Assembly: GCA_964466155.1 (NCBI GenBank)
Contig: CAYXMY010000006.1
Coordinates: forward strand, 1 to 47,714
Length of the DNA: 47,714 nt
From: Caenibius sp964466155
Lineage (GTDB): Bacteria > Pseudomonadota > Alphaproteobacteria > Sphingomonadales > Sphingomonadaceae
Direction: 5' to 3'
The stretch's first letter is position 1. Each line of letters opens with the position of its first letter. The position numbers and the translations under genes were made by a program. Under the pieces are notes generated by a model. It saw only the letters and a program-made list of their open reading frames with translations. It was not told the DNA's origin and searched no databases. Of the stretch, positions 1-8,692 are shown one piece after another.

Positions 1-70
1 GGTCGGTCATCGCGTTGGTGCCGGACACGGCGATCCGTTGCAGTGATTGGGACAGGCGGGGGTGAGACAT
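1..70 (-). CDS. N-terminus of PLP-dependent aminotransferase (partial)
   Basis: Only the first 23 codons lie in the window; the gene runs off the left edge. The visible start reads MSHPRLSQSLQRIAVSGTNA and resembles the N-terminus of class I/II aspartate-type aminotransferases, where a short Ser/Thr-rich segment precedes the first helix. The start codon shares one base with the stop codon of the pabB-type gene just upstream (TGATG), so translation is probably coupled. The family call rests on a short segment and is tentative; that a gene starts here is better supported by the overlap. Confidence 0.5.
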   Translation of the reverse strand, partial: MSHPRLSQSLQRIAVSGTNAMTD

Positions 71-1917
71 CAGAGCAATTCCGCTTTCATCAGCCCGCGC
101 AGGGCATTGCCGATCAGGAAGCCGCCGGAAAGATCGTCCAGCGTCAGTTCCGCCTCCCGCGCTTCGCCCGCTTCGATCAGCGAACGGCGCAGCACGCCGG
201 GCAACAGGCCCAGTGCAGCGGGGGGGGTACGCAGCACGCCATCGTCCCCGGCGACGAAAATCGTGGTGAAGCTGCCTTCGGTCAGCAGTCCGTCATCGCG
301 CAGGAACAGCGCTTCGCCCGCACCCGCCGCGCGCGCGGTCTTGAGCGCCAGATCCTGCAGCGCGCGGTCGCTCGTCTTGTGGCGCAGCCGGGTGTCTGCC
401 GGATCGAGCGGCAGGGGCAGCAGGGCACAGCGCACGGGCTGTTCCTGCGATGGAGGCAAAGGCCCTGCTTCGAGCGAAGTCGCCCCGCTGCGCGCCAGCA
501 TCAGGCGCAGCCGGGCCGGATGCTCCAGCTCGAAACAGGTTGCCTGGATGTGGTTGCGCGTCGCATGGCGGTCGAACGCAAAGCCGAGATCGGCTGCGCT
601 TTGCTTGATCCGCTCCAGATGCAGTTCCAGCAATTCAATTCCCCGTTCCGGATCGAACCGCATGGTTTCGATCAGGTCATAGGCAGCGGCAGCAGACTGG
701 CGCACGAAATCTCCCTTAATCAGGCACTCACGCCATTCCGGCAGGCATTGCGAATCCGCCACAATTGCCGAACCGACGCCGAGCACCGCGCGCCCCATCC
801 CATTTTCCCCGGGGGTGAGGCGTAATGTCCGAATTGCCACATTGAAGGCCGCGCGGCTAGGTCCCTGTGCGGGATCGCCGTTTGCGGGCCGTTCGATCCA
901 CCCGATGGCCCCGCAATAGGGGCCGCGCGGGCGTGTTTCCACCGCGTCGATCAGTTCCATCGCGCGAATCTTGGGCGCGCCGGTGATCGAACCGCAGGGA
1001 AACAGCGCACGCACCATATCCATCGCGGCTTTGCCCGGTTGCAGCGTGGCGTTGATCGTCGACACCATCTGATGGACGGTGGGATAGGTTTCGACCGTGA
1101 AGGGTGCTTCCACCCGCACGCTGCCGGGTTCGCACACCCGCGACAGGTCGTTGCGCATCAGGTCCACGATCATCAGGTTTTCCGCCCGGTCCTTCACCGA
1201 CCGGGCCAGTTCCTCACGATGGGTGCGGTCCTGTGCCGCATCGCGACCACGCGGGCGGGTGCCTTTCATCGGCTTGGTCCGGGCCGAATTGCCGCGCAGC
1301 GAAACGAACAGTTCGGGCGAAAAGCTGAGCAGCCAATGCGATCCGTCGAACACCGCCCCGCCATAACCGGCCGCCGCCGTGGGCCGGATCGCGGCATAGA
1401 GCGCCAGCGGATCGCCGCGATAGCTGCCCGCCAGCGGCAAGGTGAGATTGGCCTGATAGATATCGCCCGCTTCGATGGCCGCGCGCAGTGTGTCGAACAT
1501 GCGGGCGTAGGCGCCGGGGGATACCTGCGGATCGAGCGGGCCGATGGCGGGCGGCTGGCCCCCTGCCGTGCGCGCGGCGAGCCATTGCGGCATCTGCGCG
1601 GCGGGGATGGTTTCGTATCCGTCGAACAGGCCGAGCCAGACCAGCGGCCCGTCCGCCCCGGTGCGGCGCGGCGCCAGCGCGGCGAGCCTGGGCTCCAGCG
1701 CCAGCCCCGCCTCATACGCGATATAGCCCGCCAGCGCGCCGCCATGTTCGGCCAGCGCAGCATCGGCAGCGGCGAGCGTGGGGCCGACTTCCTCCGCCCG
1801 GCGGGCGATGAACAGCGCGCGCGGATCGGCAAACAGCCGCGCATCGCTTGCCTCCTGGGCTCGTGCCCCCTGAACTCGTGCATCGTCGAGCAGGACAAAG
1901 GCGTGCGGCGCGGTCAT
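70..1917 (-). CDS. pabB: Aminodeoxychorismate synthase component I fused to aminodeoxychorismate lyase
   Basis: A 615-residue bifunctional protein of p-aminobenzoate (folate) synthesis. Residues 1 to about 402 are a chorismate-binding PabB domain, shown by QANLTLPL near 155, KGTRPRG at 218-224, ENLMIVDLMRNDLSRV near 246-261 and PCGSITGAPKIRAMELID at 307-324. From about 412 a class IV aminotransferase-fold PabC-like domain follows, with a candidate PLP lysine in HKTSDR, then LTEGSFTTIF and GLLPGVLR. PabB makes aminodeoxychorismate from chorismate and ammonia; the lyase domain would release PABA and pyruvate. The open frame extends upstream, but the ATG at 1917 gives the family N-terminus. It overlaps the next gene by one base. 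No PabA glutaminase is visible here. Confidence 0.9.
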   Translation of the reverse strand: MTAPHAFVLLDDARVQGARAQEASDARLFADPRALFIARRAEEVGPTLAAADAALAEHGGALAGYIAYEAGLALEPRLAALAPRRTGADGPLVWLGLFDGYETIPAAQMPQWLAARTAGGQPPAIGPLDPQVSPGAYARMFDTLRAAIEAGDIYQANLTLPLAGSYRGDPLALYAAIRPTAAAGYGGAVFDGSHWLLSFSPELFVSLRGNSARTKPMKGTRPRGRDAAQDRTHREELARSVKDRAENLMIVDLMRNDLSRVCEPGSVRVEAPFTVETYPTVHQMVSTINATLQPGKAAMDMVRALFPCGSITGAPKIRAMELIDAVETRPRGPYCGAIGWIERPANGDPAQGPSRAAFNVAIRTLRLTPGENGMGRAVLGVGSAIVADSQCLPEWRECLIKGDFVRQSAAAAYDLIETMRFDPERGIELLELHLERIKQSAADLGFAFDRHATRNHIQATCFELEHPARLRLMLARSGATSLEAGPLPPSQEQPVRCALLPLPLDPADTRLRHKTSDRALQDLALKTARAAGAGEALFLRDDGLLTEGSFTTIFVAGDDGVLRTPPAALGLLPGVLRRSLIEAGEAREAELTLDDLSGGFLIGNALRGLMKAELL

Positions 1918-2101
1918 GCCTGCCGCCTTACCGTCACGGCGGTGAAAAGAAACCCGTCCTCTGCAATTCGGCAGTTCCCATCCGGTGGGAAGGGGGATCG
2001 TTATCCCGCTATGCAGTGCTGCCCCACGCGGCGCTTGACGCCCATGGGCCTGCGCTCCACACATTGCCCCATATCCGGCACAGGCATGGGACACAGGACG
2101 C

Positions 2102-3700
2102 ATGGGCGATATTTTCATCGGGTTGGGCGCGAATGGCGAGCGGCAAGTGCTCAATCTCAAGCGGGCCAACCGCCATGGGCTGGTCGCGGGGGCGACGGGC
2201 ACCGGCAAGACGGTGACGTTGCAGGGCATCGCGGAAAGCTTTTCCGCCGAAGGCGTGCCCGTGTTCCTGGCCGATGTGAAAGGCGATCTGTCGGGGATTT
2301 CGATGCCCGGATCGCACGATTTCAAGAACGCCGCCGCGCTGGAGGAACGGGCGAAGGAACTGGGCATGACGGACTATGCCTATTCCGATAACCCGGCGAT
2401 TTTCTGGGATCTGTTCGGTGAACAGGGCCATCCGATCCGCACCACCATTTCCGAAATGGGGCCGCTGCTGCTCGCCCGCCTGCTCGATCTCAACGAAACG
2501 CAGGAAGGGGTGCTCAACATCGTCTTCCGCTATGCCGACGAACAGGGGCTGCTCCTGCTCGATATGGCGGATTTGCGCGCGATGCTGGCTTATACGGCGG
2601 AAAACGCGGCGCAGCTTACCACCAAGTACGGCAATGTGACCAAGCAGAGCATCGGCTCCATCCAGCGCCAGCTCCTCTCTTTCGAAAGCCAGGGGGCGGA
2701 CAAGTTCTTCGGGGAACCGGCGCTGGAAATCGGGGATTTCCTCAAAGTGGATGAAAAAGGGCGCGGCTATATCAACGTGCTCGCCGCCGACAGATTGATG
2801 CAGAGCCCCAAGCTCTATGCCACGTTCCTGCTGTGGCTGCTGGCCGAACTGTTCGAAGTGCTGCCCGAAGTGGGCGATCCGGAAAAGCCGAAGCTGGTGT
2901 TCTTCTTCGACGAGGCGCACCTGCTGTTCGACGATGCGCCCAAGGCGCTGCTGGACAAGATCGAACAAGTCGTGCGCCTGATCCGGTCCAAGGGCGTGGG
3001 CGTCTATTTCGTCACCCAGAACCCCATCGACGTGCCCGAAACGGTGGCTGGGCAAATGGGCAACCGGGTGCAGCACGCGCTGCGCGCCTTCACCCCACGC
3101 GACAAGAAAGCGATCAAGGCGGCGGCGGATACCTTCCGCATCAATCCCGATCTCGACGTCGAAACCGCGATCACCGAACTGAAAGTGGGCGAAGCGCTGG
3201 TCTCGACGCTGATGGAAGACGGCGCGCCGTCCATCGTGCAACGCACGCTGGTCAAGCCGCCGCGCTCGCGTCTCGGTCCGATCGACGCGAAGGAACGCGC
3301 GATCATCCAGTCGGTCAGCCCGGTGCAGGGCAAGTACGATACCCCGATCAACCGCGAAAGCGCAGAAGAAGTGCTGGCGCAAAAGGCCGCCGATGCTGCC
3401 GCCACCGCGCAGGAAGTGGCGCAGCAGGGCGAAGCGGAAGTGGGCAAGCGTGAACGCAAGTCCACCAGCCTGTGGGATGGCCTCGCGGGGAAAGTGGCAA
3501 AAGCCGCTGCCGGTGCCGCCGCGGCGAGTGCCGGTTCGATCCTGGCCAGCAGCCTGCAAGGCAAGAGCAGCCGCGCCAATCCCAAGGCCAGTGCCGCGAG
3601 CGCGGCGGCGGGAACGGCGGCGACCGAGATCGGCAAGGCTTTCGGCATTCCCGGCCTTGGCCGCTTTGCCCGCAACCTGATCGGCGGCCTGATGCGCTGA
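2102..3700 (+). CDS. HerA-like/DUF853 ATPase
   Basis: A 532-residue P-loop ATPase of the helicase HerA-like C-terminal (DUF853, E. coli YjgR-type) family. The Walker A motif GATGTGKT is at residues 30-37, preceded by the typical IGLGANGERQVLNLKRANRH opening, and the Walker B strand LVFFFDEAH is at 265-273. A conserved FVTQNPIDVPETVAGQMGNR segment lies farther on. The last 100 residues are rich in Ala, Ser and Gly and look disordered or surface-exposed before a short GLGRFARNLIGGLMR tail. HerA relatives are hexameric DNA translocases, but the cellular role of this subfamily is not established. The gene stands alone, divergent from the pabB gene by 184 bp and convergent with the sensor kinase gene. 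Confidence 0.85.
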   Translation: MGDIFIGLGANGERQVLNLKRANRHGLVAGATGTGKTVTLQGIAESFSAEGVPVFLADVKGDLSGISMPGSHDFKNAAALEERAKELGMTDYAYSDNPAIFWDLFGEQGHPIRTTISEMGPLLLARLLDLNETQEGVLNIVFRYADEQGLLLLDMADLRAMLAYTAENAAQLTTKYGNVTKQSIGSIQRQLLSFESQGADKFFGEPALEIGDFLKVDEKGRGYINVLAADRLMQSPKLYATFLLWLLAELFEVLPEVGDPEKPKLVFFFDEAHLLFDDAPKALLDKIEQVVRLIRSKGVGVYFVTQNPIDVPETVAGQMGNRVQHALRAFTPRDKKAIKAAADTFRINPDLDVETAITELKVGEALVSTLMEDGAPSIVQRTLVKPPRSRLGPIDAKERAIIQSVSPVQGKYDTPINRESAEEVLAQKAADAAATAQEVAQQGEAEVGKRERKSTSLWDGLAGKVAKAAAGAAAASAGSILASSLQGKSSRANPKASAASAAAGTAATEIGKAFGIPGLGRFARNLIGGLMR

Positions 3701-3743
3701 GAGTGGCTGGGGTAGCGGGAAACCTGCCCCGGATGGTTTTGGG

Positions 3744-5165
3744 CTATCCGCCCAGCGGCAGGCGCAGTTCCGCCGCCAGCCCGCCTTCCGGGCGGTTGGC
3801 CAGCGTCAGATGCCCGCCGTGCTGTTCGGCAATCGCGCGGGCCAGCGTCAGGCCCAGCCCCGCCCCGCCGGTGGCACGGTTGCGTGACGGTTCGCCGCGC
3901 GTGAAAGGCTGGAACAGCCCGTCGATCTGATCGGGCGGGATACCCGCGCCGTTGTCGGTGATGCGGATCACCGCCTCGTTTCCTTCGCGGTGCAGGGAAA
4001 CCCACGCGTTGCCGCCATAGCGCAGGGCGTTGTCGATCAGGTTGCGCACGGCGCGGCGCAGCCATGTTTCACGGATCGGCATCACGACCCGGCCCGTTTC
4101 GCCCAGTTCGGCGTTTTCGCCCAGATCCTCGTACTCCTCGACAATCGCGGCGATGAGCGCGGAGAGTTCGGTTTTCTGCAGCGGATCGCTCGGCCGCCCG
4201 ACGCGGGCGAGAGAGAGGATATCGTCCAGCGTGCGGGTGATGTCCTCCACCGTGGCGGCCATCTTGGTCCGTTCCGCTTCGTTCTCCACGCTTTCGATGC
4301 GGATGCGCAGCCCTGCGAGCGGGGTCTTGAGATCGTGCCCGATGGCGCCCAGCATGACGTCCTTTTCGGACAGCAGCGAGGCGATCCGGTCTTCCATCGC
4401 ATTATGCGCGACGATCAGACGGCGGACATCGGCCGGGCCATGCGGTTCAAGCTGGCCATCGGCTTCGCGGGTGCGGGAAAATTGCTCTACCCGCCCGGTC
4501 AGAAGCGCCAATGGCCGGGTGATCCGCCGCAGCAGGAGCGCGAGCAGCCCCACGAGAATGACATAGAGCAGCAAGGTCTGGGCCAGCAGCGTCTGCAATC
4601 CGCGCGGGAACTGATCGGGCAGTGCGATGCGGGCAATGGTCCAATCCTTCCCGGGCGCTTCGCGCATGGCCGCCAGCAGCAGCTTGCGGTTGCCGATATC
4701 GCCGCTTTCACGGCTGTTTTGCCAGCGTTTCACCCGTGCGAGCAGCAATGGATCTTCCGCCAGCGGACGTTCCACCACCACGAGATTGGCCGGGGTCATG
4801 CCCTGATCGGCCAGAATGGCGCGCAGTGCGTCTTCCCGCGCGGTCTGCCGCTGTTCGCTGGCGCGGATCGGCAAGGCCGCGCTGCGTTCCAGCCGGATGC
4901 GGCGCGGGCCGCCCTGGGGGCCGTCGCCATCGCCATCGCCCTTGCCTTCGCCATGTCCGTGCCGATGGGCCGAACGGCGGCTGCCGTCGGCATCGGTGCC
5001 GCCGATCACGCGGAAAGCGATGGCGTTGAGAATCGCAGTCTCGCGCCGTTGTTCTTCCGCGCGCCACAGCAGGCTGGCGGAAAGGCCCTGCGCGACCAGC
5101 AGCGCAATCGCGACGGACAGCAGCATTTGCCCGAGCAGGCTGCGCGGCCAGAGGCGCAGTTTCAT
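3744..5165 (-). CDS. Sensor histidine kinase with His/Asp-rich extracytoplasmic segment
   Basis: A 473-residue membrane histidine kinase. Transmembrane segments are near residues 10-33 and 192-212, enclosing an extracytoplasmic domain of about 160 residues. A HAMP linker follows (about 213-265), then the HisKA box GHDLKTPLAGLR with phosphoacceptor His277, and the ATPase domain with N box NLIDNA (375-380), G1 ITDNGAGIP (402-410) and G2 GGAGLGL (433-439). The extracytoplasmic part contains an unusual low-complexity stretch (residues 57-82) with HRHGHGEGKGDGDGDG, rich in His, Asp and Gly and well suited to bind a cation. The start overlaps the response regulator stop by 4 bp (ATGA). It is third in an operon after an EF-hand protein and the regulator. 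The ligand is unknown; metal sensing is inference. Confidence 0.92.
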   Translation of the reverse strand: MKLRLWPRSLLGQMLLSVAIALLVAQGLSASLLWRAEEQRRETAILNAIAFRVIGGTDADGSRRSAHRHGHGEGKGDGDGDGPQGGPRRIRLERSAALPIRASEQRQTAREDALRAILADQGMTPANLVVVERPLAEDPLLLARVKRWQNSRESGDIGNRKLLLAAMREAPGKDWTIARIALPDQFPRGLQTLLAQTLLLYVILVGLLALLLRRITRPLALLTGRVEQFSRTREADGQLEPHGPADVRRLIVAHNAMEDRIASLLSEKDVMLGAIGHDLKTPLAGLRIRIESVENEAERTKMAATVEDITRTLDDILSLARVGRPSDPLQKTELSALIAAIVEEYEDLGENAELGETGRVVMPIRETWLRRAVRNLIDNALRYGGNAWVSLHREGNEAVIRITDNGAGIPPDQIDGLFQPFTRGEPSRNRATGGAGLGLTLARAIAEQHGGHLTLANRPEGGLAAELRLPLGG

Positions 5166-5932
5166 GGCTTGTCCGGGTGGGCGCTATCGGGAACCATGCG
5201 GCGCACATCGGCGGCGAAGCGATAGCCGCCGCCCCACACCGTCTGGATCAGGCGCGGTTCTTCGCGCCCGGCTTCGATCTTGCGGCGCAGGCGGCTGACC
5301 TGGTTGTCCACCGCGCGGTCGAACAGATGCGCTTCGCGGCCCTGCACCATATCGAGCAGGCGGTCGCGGTCCAGCACCTGGCGCGGATGATCGAGAAACG
5401 CCTTGAGCAGCCGGAATTCGGCGGACGAAACGGCGATGGCCGCACCTTCGGGATCGGTAAGCTGGTGCTTTAGCGGATCGAGCCGCCAGCCTTCGAATTC
5501 ATACCATGCGTCTTCTTCGGGCAGCGCGGCGGGCCGGGCGGCGCGGCGCAGCACGCTGCGGATGCGGGCGACCAGTTCGCGCGGTTCGAACGGCTTGGTC
5601 ACATAGTCATCGGCACCGATTTCCAGTCCGATGATACGGTCGGTCGCTTCGCCGCGCGCGGTCAGCAGGATAACGGGCAGGCTCCGCGTTTCCACCAGAT
5701 GGCGGCAGAGCGAAAGCCCGTCTTCCCCCGGCATCATGATGTCCAGCAGGACGATATCGGGCTTTTCCTGCAACAGCAGGCTGCGGGCGCTGGCTGCGCT
5801 TTCGGCTTGCAGCACGGCGAACCCCTGGCCGGACAGATAGTCCGCCAGGGGTTCGCGCAGGCCCGGTTCGTCGTCGACGATCAGGACGCGGGCGCCCGCG
5901 TTGCTGTTATGGGTCACAGGGGCGCCCGTCAT
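5162..5932 (-). CDS. OmpR-family response regulator
   Basis: A 256-residue DNA-binding response regulator. The receiver domain has the acidic pair D20/D21, phosphoacceptor D64 in VLLDIMMPGEDG, T91 in ILLTARGE and K113 in DYVTKPFEPREL. A winged-helix output domain of the OmpR/PhoB type occupies about residues 145-245, ending in LIQTVWGGGYRF. It overlaps the cognate kinase by 4 bp, and its own ATG is 3 bp after the stop of the EF-hand gene. Tandem TGTCGC repeats upstream of that gene are a candidate binding site, since OmpR-type regulators commonly bind half-sites repeated about every 10-11 bp. The regulon cannot be read from the sequence. Confidence 0.93.
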   Translation of the reverse strand: MTGAPVTHNSNAGARVLIVDDEPGLREPLADYLSGQGFAVLQAESAASARSLLLQEKPDIVLLDIMMPGEDGLSLCRHLVETRSLPVILLTARGEATDRIIGLEIGADDYVTKPFEPRELVARIRSVLRRAARPAALPEEDAWYEFEGWRLDPLKHQLTDPEGAAIAVSSAEFRLLKAFLDHPRQVLDRDRLLDMVQGREAHLFDRAVDNQVSRLRRKIEAGREEPRLIQTVWGGGYRFAADVRRMVPDSAHPDKP

Positions 5933-5935
5933 CGC

Positions 5936-6586
5936 TTAATCGGCCTTCTGCTGCTGCTGAGCGCCATGCTGCGCTTTCCATTCGGCACGCTTGGCCTGCC
6001 ATTCGGCGCGCATCTTTTCGCGCTCCGCCTGGCGTTCCTGCGCGGTCAGCACGCCGTCATGATTGGTATCGGCCGCATCGAATTTGGCGAGCCGGGCCGC
6101 GACGAATTCGGACTTCGTGACCGGGCCTTGTCCGGGCTTCATCATGCCGCCGCCCATGCCACCCATACCGCCCATGCGGTGGTGCATCATGCCGCCAGGG
6201 CCGCCGCGATGCCCGCCGCCGAAGTGACGTCCTTCGCCGGGCTTTCCTTCGGCCTGCCGGCCATCGGGGCCGCGCCGCCCATGTTCCATGCCGGCCATGA
6301 ATTCATCGCGGGTGATGCTGCCGTTCTTGTTGGTGTCCAGCCGGTCGAACAGCGCTTGCAAGCGCGCGTCGCGTCGGGCCTTGAAGTCTGCGGCGTCGAT
6401 CTTGCCGTCCTTGTTGAAGTCGAGCTTGTCGAACATCTTGCCAGCCTGTTCGGCGGCCTGTGCGCGAGTAATATCGGGGCGGGCCGGTGCCGCGCCATCC
6501 TGGCCGGGGGCGGCATAAGCGATACCGGCTGTTGCGACGCTGGCGGCAGCCGCCGTGCCCAGCAGAATTTTCGAGATCAAACGCAT
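5936..6586 (-). CDS. Secreted EF-hand protein with Gly/Met/His-rich linker
   Basis: A 216-residue exported protein. The N-terminus is a Sec signal peptide (hydrophobic core at about 7-24, likely cleavage after AYAA). Three EF-hand loops are visible: DFNKDGKIDAAD (56-67), DTNKNGSITRDE (84-95) and DTNHDGVLTAQE (173-184). Between the second and third is a low-complexity region (about 112-153) rich in Gly, Met and His. The C-terminus is a charged helix ending in a Gln run. A clear ribosome-binding site AAAGGAG lies 7 nt before the ATG. It heads an operon with the response regulator (3 bp gap) and kinase, which suggests it buffers or presents the cation sensed by the kinase. Calcium binding follows from the motif; the role in signalling is inference. 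Confidence 0.88.
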   Translation of the reverse strand: MRLISKILLGTAAAASVATAGIAYAAPGQDGAAPARPDITRAQAAEQAGKMFDKLDFNKDGKIDAADFKARRDARLQALFDRLDTNKNGSITRDEFMAGMEHGRRGPDGRQAEGKPGEGRHFGGGHRGGPGGMMHHRMGGMGGMGGGMMKPGQGPVTKSEFVAARLAKFDAADTNHDGVLTAQERQAEREKMRAEWQAKRAEWKAQHGAQQQQKAD

Positions 6587-6696
6587 TACCCAGCTCCTTT
6601 GACAAATTCAGGTGAGTTGCGGAAGTCCGATCCAAGGGGAGGGGGAGGGAATGGGCGGGCTATCCGCAACTCTTGAAAATGCTTCTACGGCGTTCT

Positions 6697-6746
6697 TGTC
6701 GCGTAACTTTGTCGTCAAACGGGAAAAGTGTCGCAATTTGTCGCAA
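6697..6746 (-). promoter_or_regulatory. Tandem TGTCGC repeats upstream of the EF-hand/two-component operon
   Basis: Four copies of TGTCGC or TGTCGT (read on the plus strand) start at 6697, 6710, 6729 and 6739. The last two are an exact 8-mer, TGTCGCAA, repeated with a 10 bp period. They lie 111-160 bp upstream of the EF-hand start codon, in a gap after the aminopeptidase stop. The spacing is that expected for OmpR-type regulators, so autoregulation by the neighbouring response regulator is plausible but not shown. Confidence 0.45.
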
Positions 6747-6795
6747 GAGGGCGGGGCCGTTCATGCAATGGCAAGGCGCAGGCCCTTTGCCTTTA

Positions 6796-8607
6796 TCATG
6801 CGGGCAACGGCGCGCACGCCGCCTCCAGCCACTGGCGCGCTTGGCCATCGATCTGCGGGCCGATCCGCTCCACGATCCCGGCATGGTAGGCGTCGAGCCA
6901 GGCCCGTTCGCCCGCATCGAGCAGCGCGGTGTCGATCAGCGCGCGGTCGATGGGGACATGCGTCAGCGTCTCGAAGCCCAGCCATTCGCCTTCCGCGCCC
7001 GCGATATCGCGGCGTTCCGCCAGCACGAGGTTTTCGATCCGGATGCCGTAGGCGCCCGTCTTGTAATAGCCCGGCTCGTTCGAGACGATCATGCCGGGCA
7101 GCAGTTCCTGATTGCCGCCCGCCTTGCTGATCCGCTGCGGCCCTTCGTGGACCGACAGGAAACTGCCCACGCCGTGCCCGGTGCCATGGGCATAGTCGAG
7201 CCCGGCCTGCCACAGGAACTGCCGCGCCAGCGTGTCGAGTTGCGAACCGTTGGTTCCTTTGGGAAAGACCGCGCGGGCAAGCGCGATATGCCCCTTGAGC
7301 ACGCGGGTGAAGCGGTCCTTCACTTCGGCGGGGGCTTCATCGGGCCCGATCCACACGGTGCGGGTGATATCGGTGGTGCCATCGGGATATTGCCCGCCCG
7401 AATCGACCAGATAGACACTGTTGGGCGCAAGCCGCCGGTTGGTTTCCTCGCTCACCCGATAATGGACGATGGCGCCGTTGGCCCCGCTGCCCGAAATCGT
7501 ATCGAACGACAGATCGCGCAGGGACCCGGTATCCTCGCGGAAAGCCTGCAGGCGTGCGGCGGCGGTGAGTTCGTCCACGGTACCCTGCGGCGCTGCGTGC
7601 GAAAGCCAGTGGAGAAAGCGGGAAACGGCTGCCCCATCGCGCGCCTGTGCGGCGCGATGTCCGGCCTGTTCGGCGGCATTCTTCACCGCCTTGGGCAGAA
7701 TGCAGGGATCGGGCGCAGCGACCACGGTTGCGCCCGCGCTTTCCAGCGTGGTGAAAATCGCCGCCACCGCATGATCGGGATCGACCGCCACCCGCTTGCC
7801 CGTCAGCGCTTGCAGAGCGGGGACGAACTGGCCGACAGGGGCCACGCGCACGGCATCGCCGAGATGCGCGGTCAGGCCCGGCGTCACTTTTTCGGGGGCG
7901 ATGAACAGGTCGGCACTGCCATCGGCATGGGCGATGACGAAACTCAGCGTCACCGGCGTGCGGTCCACGTCGGAACCGCGGATATTGAGCAGCCAGGCAA
8001 TGGAATCGAGCGCGGGGATCACCACCGCGTCGCAGTGTTCCTGCGCCAGCCATTGCGCCACCGCCGCGCGCTTTTCCGCGCTGGACTGGCCCGCCAGATC
8101 GTCCGCATGGGGCAGCGCGGGGGCGAGCGAGGGCGTGGGATGATCCTGCCACACCGCGTCCACCGGATTGCTTGCCACCGGCACCGGCACCGCACCGCGT
8201 TTTGTCAGCGCGGTTTCCAGCGCATCGGCCCAGGCGCGCGAATGGAGCCATGGATCGAACCCGATCCGCGCCCCTTCGGGCGCATGTTCGCCCAGCCATT
8301 TGACCGGGCTGGTCTCGGGGACGGAGGCATAGTCCCACTGTGCGCCATCCACCTGATCGCGCACTTGCAGGGTGTAGCGGCCATCGACGAAAATCACCGC
8401 GCCCTTACCCGCCGTGCCGCTGGCCAGAACCACGGCGGTCCCGGCGGACCCGTTGAACCCGGTCAGCCATTGCAGCCGCTGGGCATAGGCGCCGACATAT
8501 TCGCTCATATGCTCGTCGGAAATCGGGATGACGAAACCATCCAGATCGCGCTGGGCGAGTTCCTTCCTCAGGGCATTCAACCGTGCTTCGTGACTCGACA
8601 TCAGCAT
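6796..8607 (-). CDS. Xaa-Pro aminopeptidase (M24B)
   Basis: A 603-residue metallopeptidase of the large aminopeptidase P type, which removes N-terminal residues preceding proline. Two creatinase-like N-terminal domains precede the pita-bread catalytic domain. Metal ligands fit D402 (VDSGGQYPDG), D413 (TTDITRTV), H478 (GTGHGVGSFL), E511 (SNEPGYY) and E525 (GIRIENL). The frame is open further upstream, but ATG at 8607 has GGAGGAG 9 nt upstream and gives the usual family start; ATG at 8601 is the alternative. It is transcribed divergently from the prolyl oligopeptidase-type gene with 85 bp between starts, so the two proline-related peptidases may share a promoter region. No signal peptide is evident. 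Confidence 0.9.
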   Translation of the reverse strand: MLMSSHEARLNALRKELAQRDLDGFVIPISDEHMSEYVGAYAQRLQWLTGFNGSAGTAVVLASGTAGKGAVIFVDGRYTLQVRDQVDGAQWDYASVPETSPVKWLGEHAPEGARIGFDPWLHSRAWADALETALTKRGAVPVPVASNPVDAVWQDHPTPSLAPALPHADDLAGQSSAEKRAAVAQWLAQEHCDAVVIPALDSIAWLLNIRGSDVDRTPVTLSFVIAHADGSADLFIAPEKVTPGLTAHLGDAVRVAPVGQFVPALQALTGKRVAVDPDHAVAAIFTTLESAGATVVAAPDPCILPKAVKNAAEQAGHRAAQARDGAAVSRFLHWLSHAAPQGTVDELTAAARLQAFREDTGSLRDLSFDTISGSGANGAIVHYRVSEETNRRLAPNSVYLVDSGGQYPDGTTDITRTVWIGPDEAPAEVKDRFTRVLKGHIALARAVFPKGTNGSQLDTLARQFLWQAGLDYAHGTGHGVGSFLSVHEGPQRISKAGGNQELLPGMIVSNEPGYYKTGAYGIRIENLVLAERRDIAGAEGEWLGFETLTHVPIDRALIDTALLDAGERAWLDAYHAGIVERIGPQIDGQARQWLEAACAPLPA

Positions 8608-8692
8608 TGCGGCGTGCTCCTCCGGGTAATAGTGCTGCACCCCAACATAGGGCCGCGAACGTGTTTCGCCAGCCATGAGCCAGGATTTGCGG

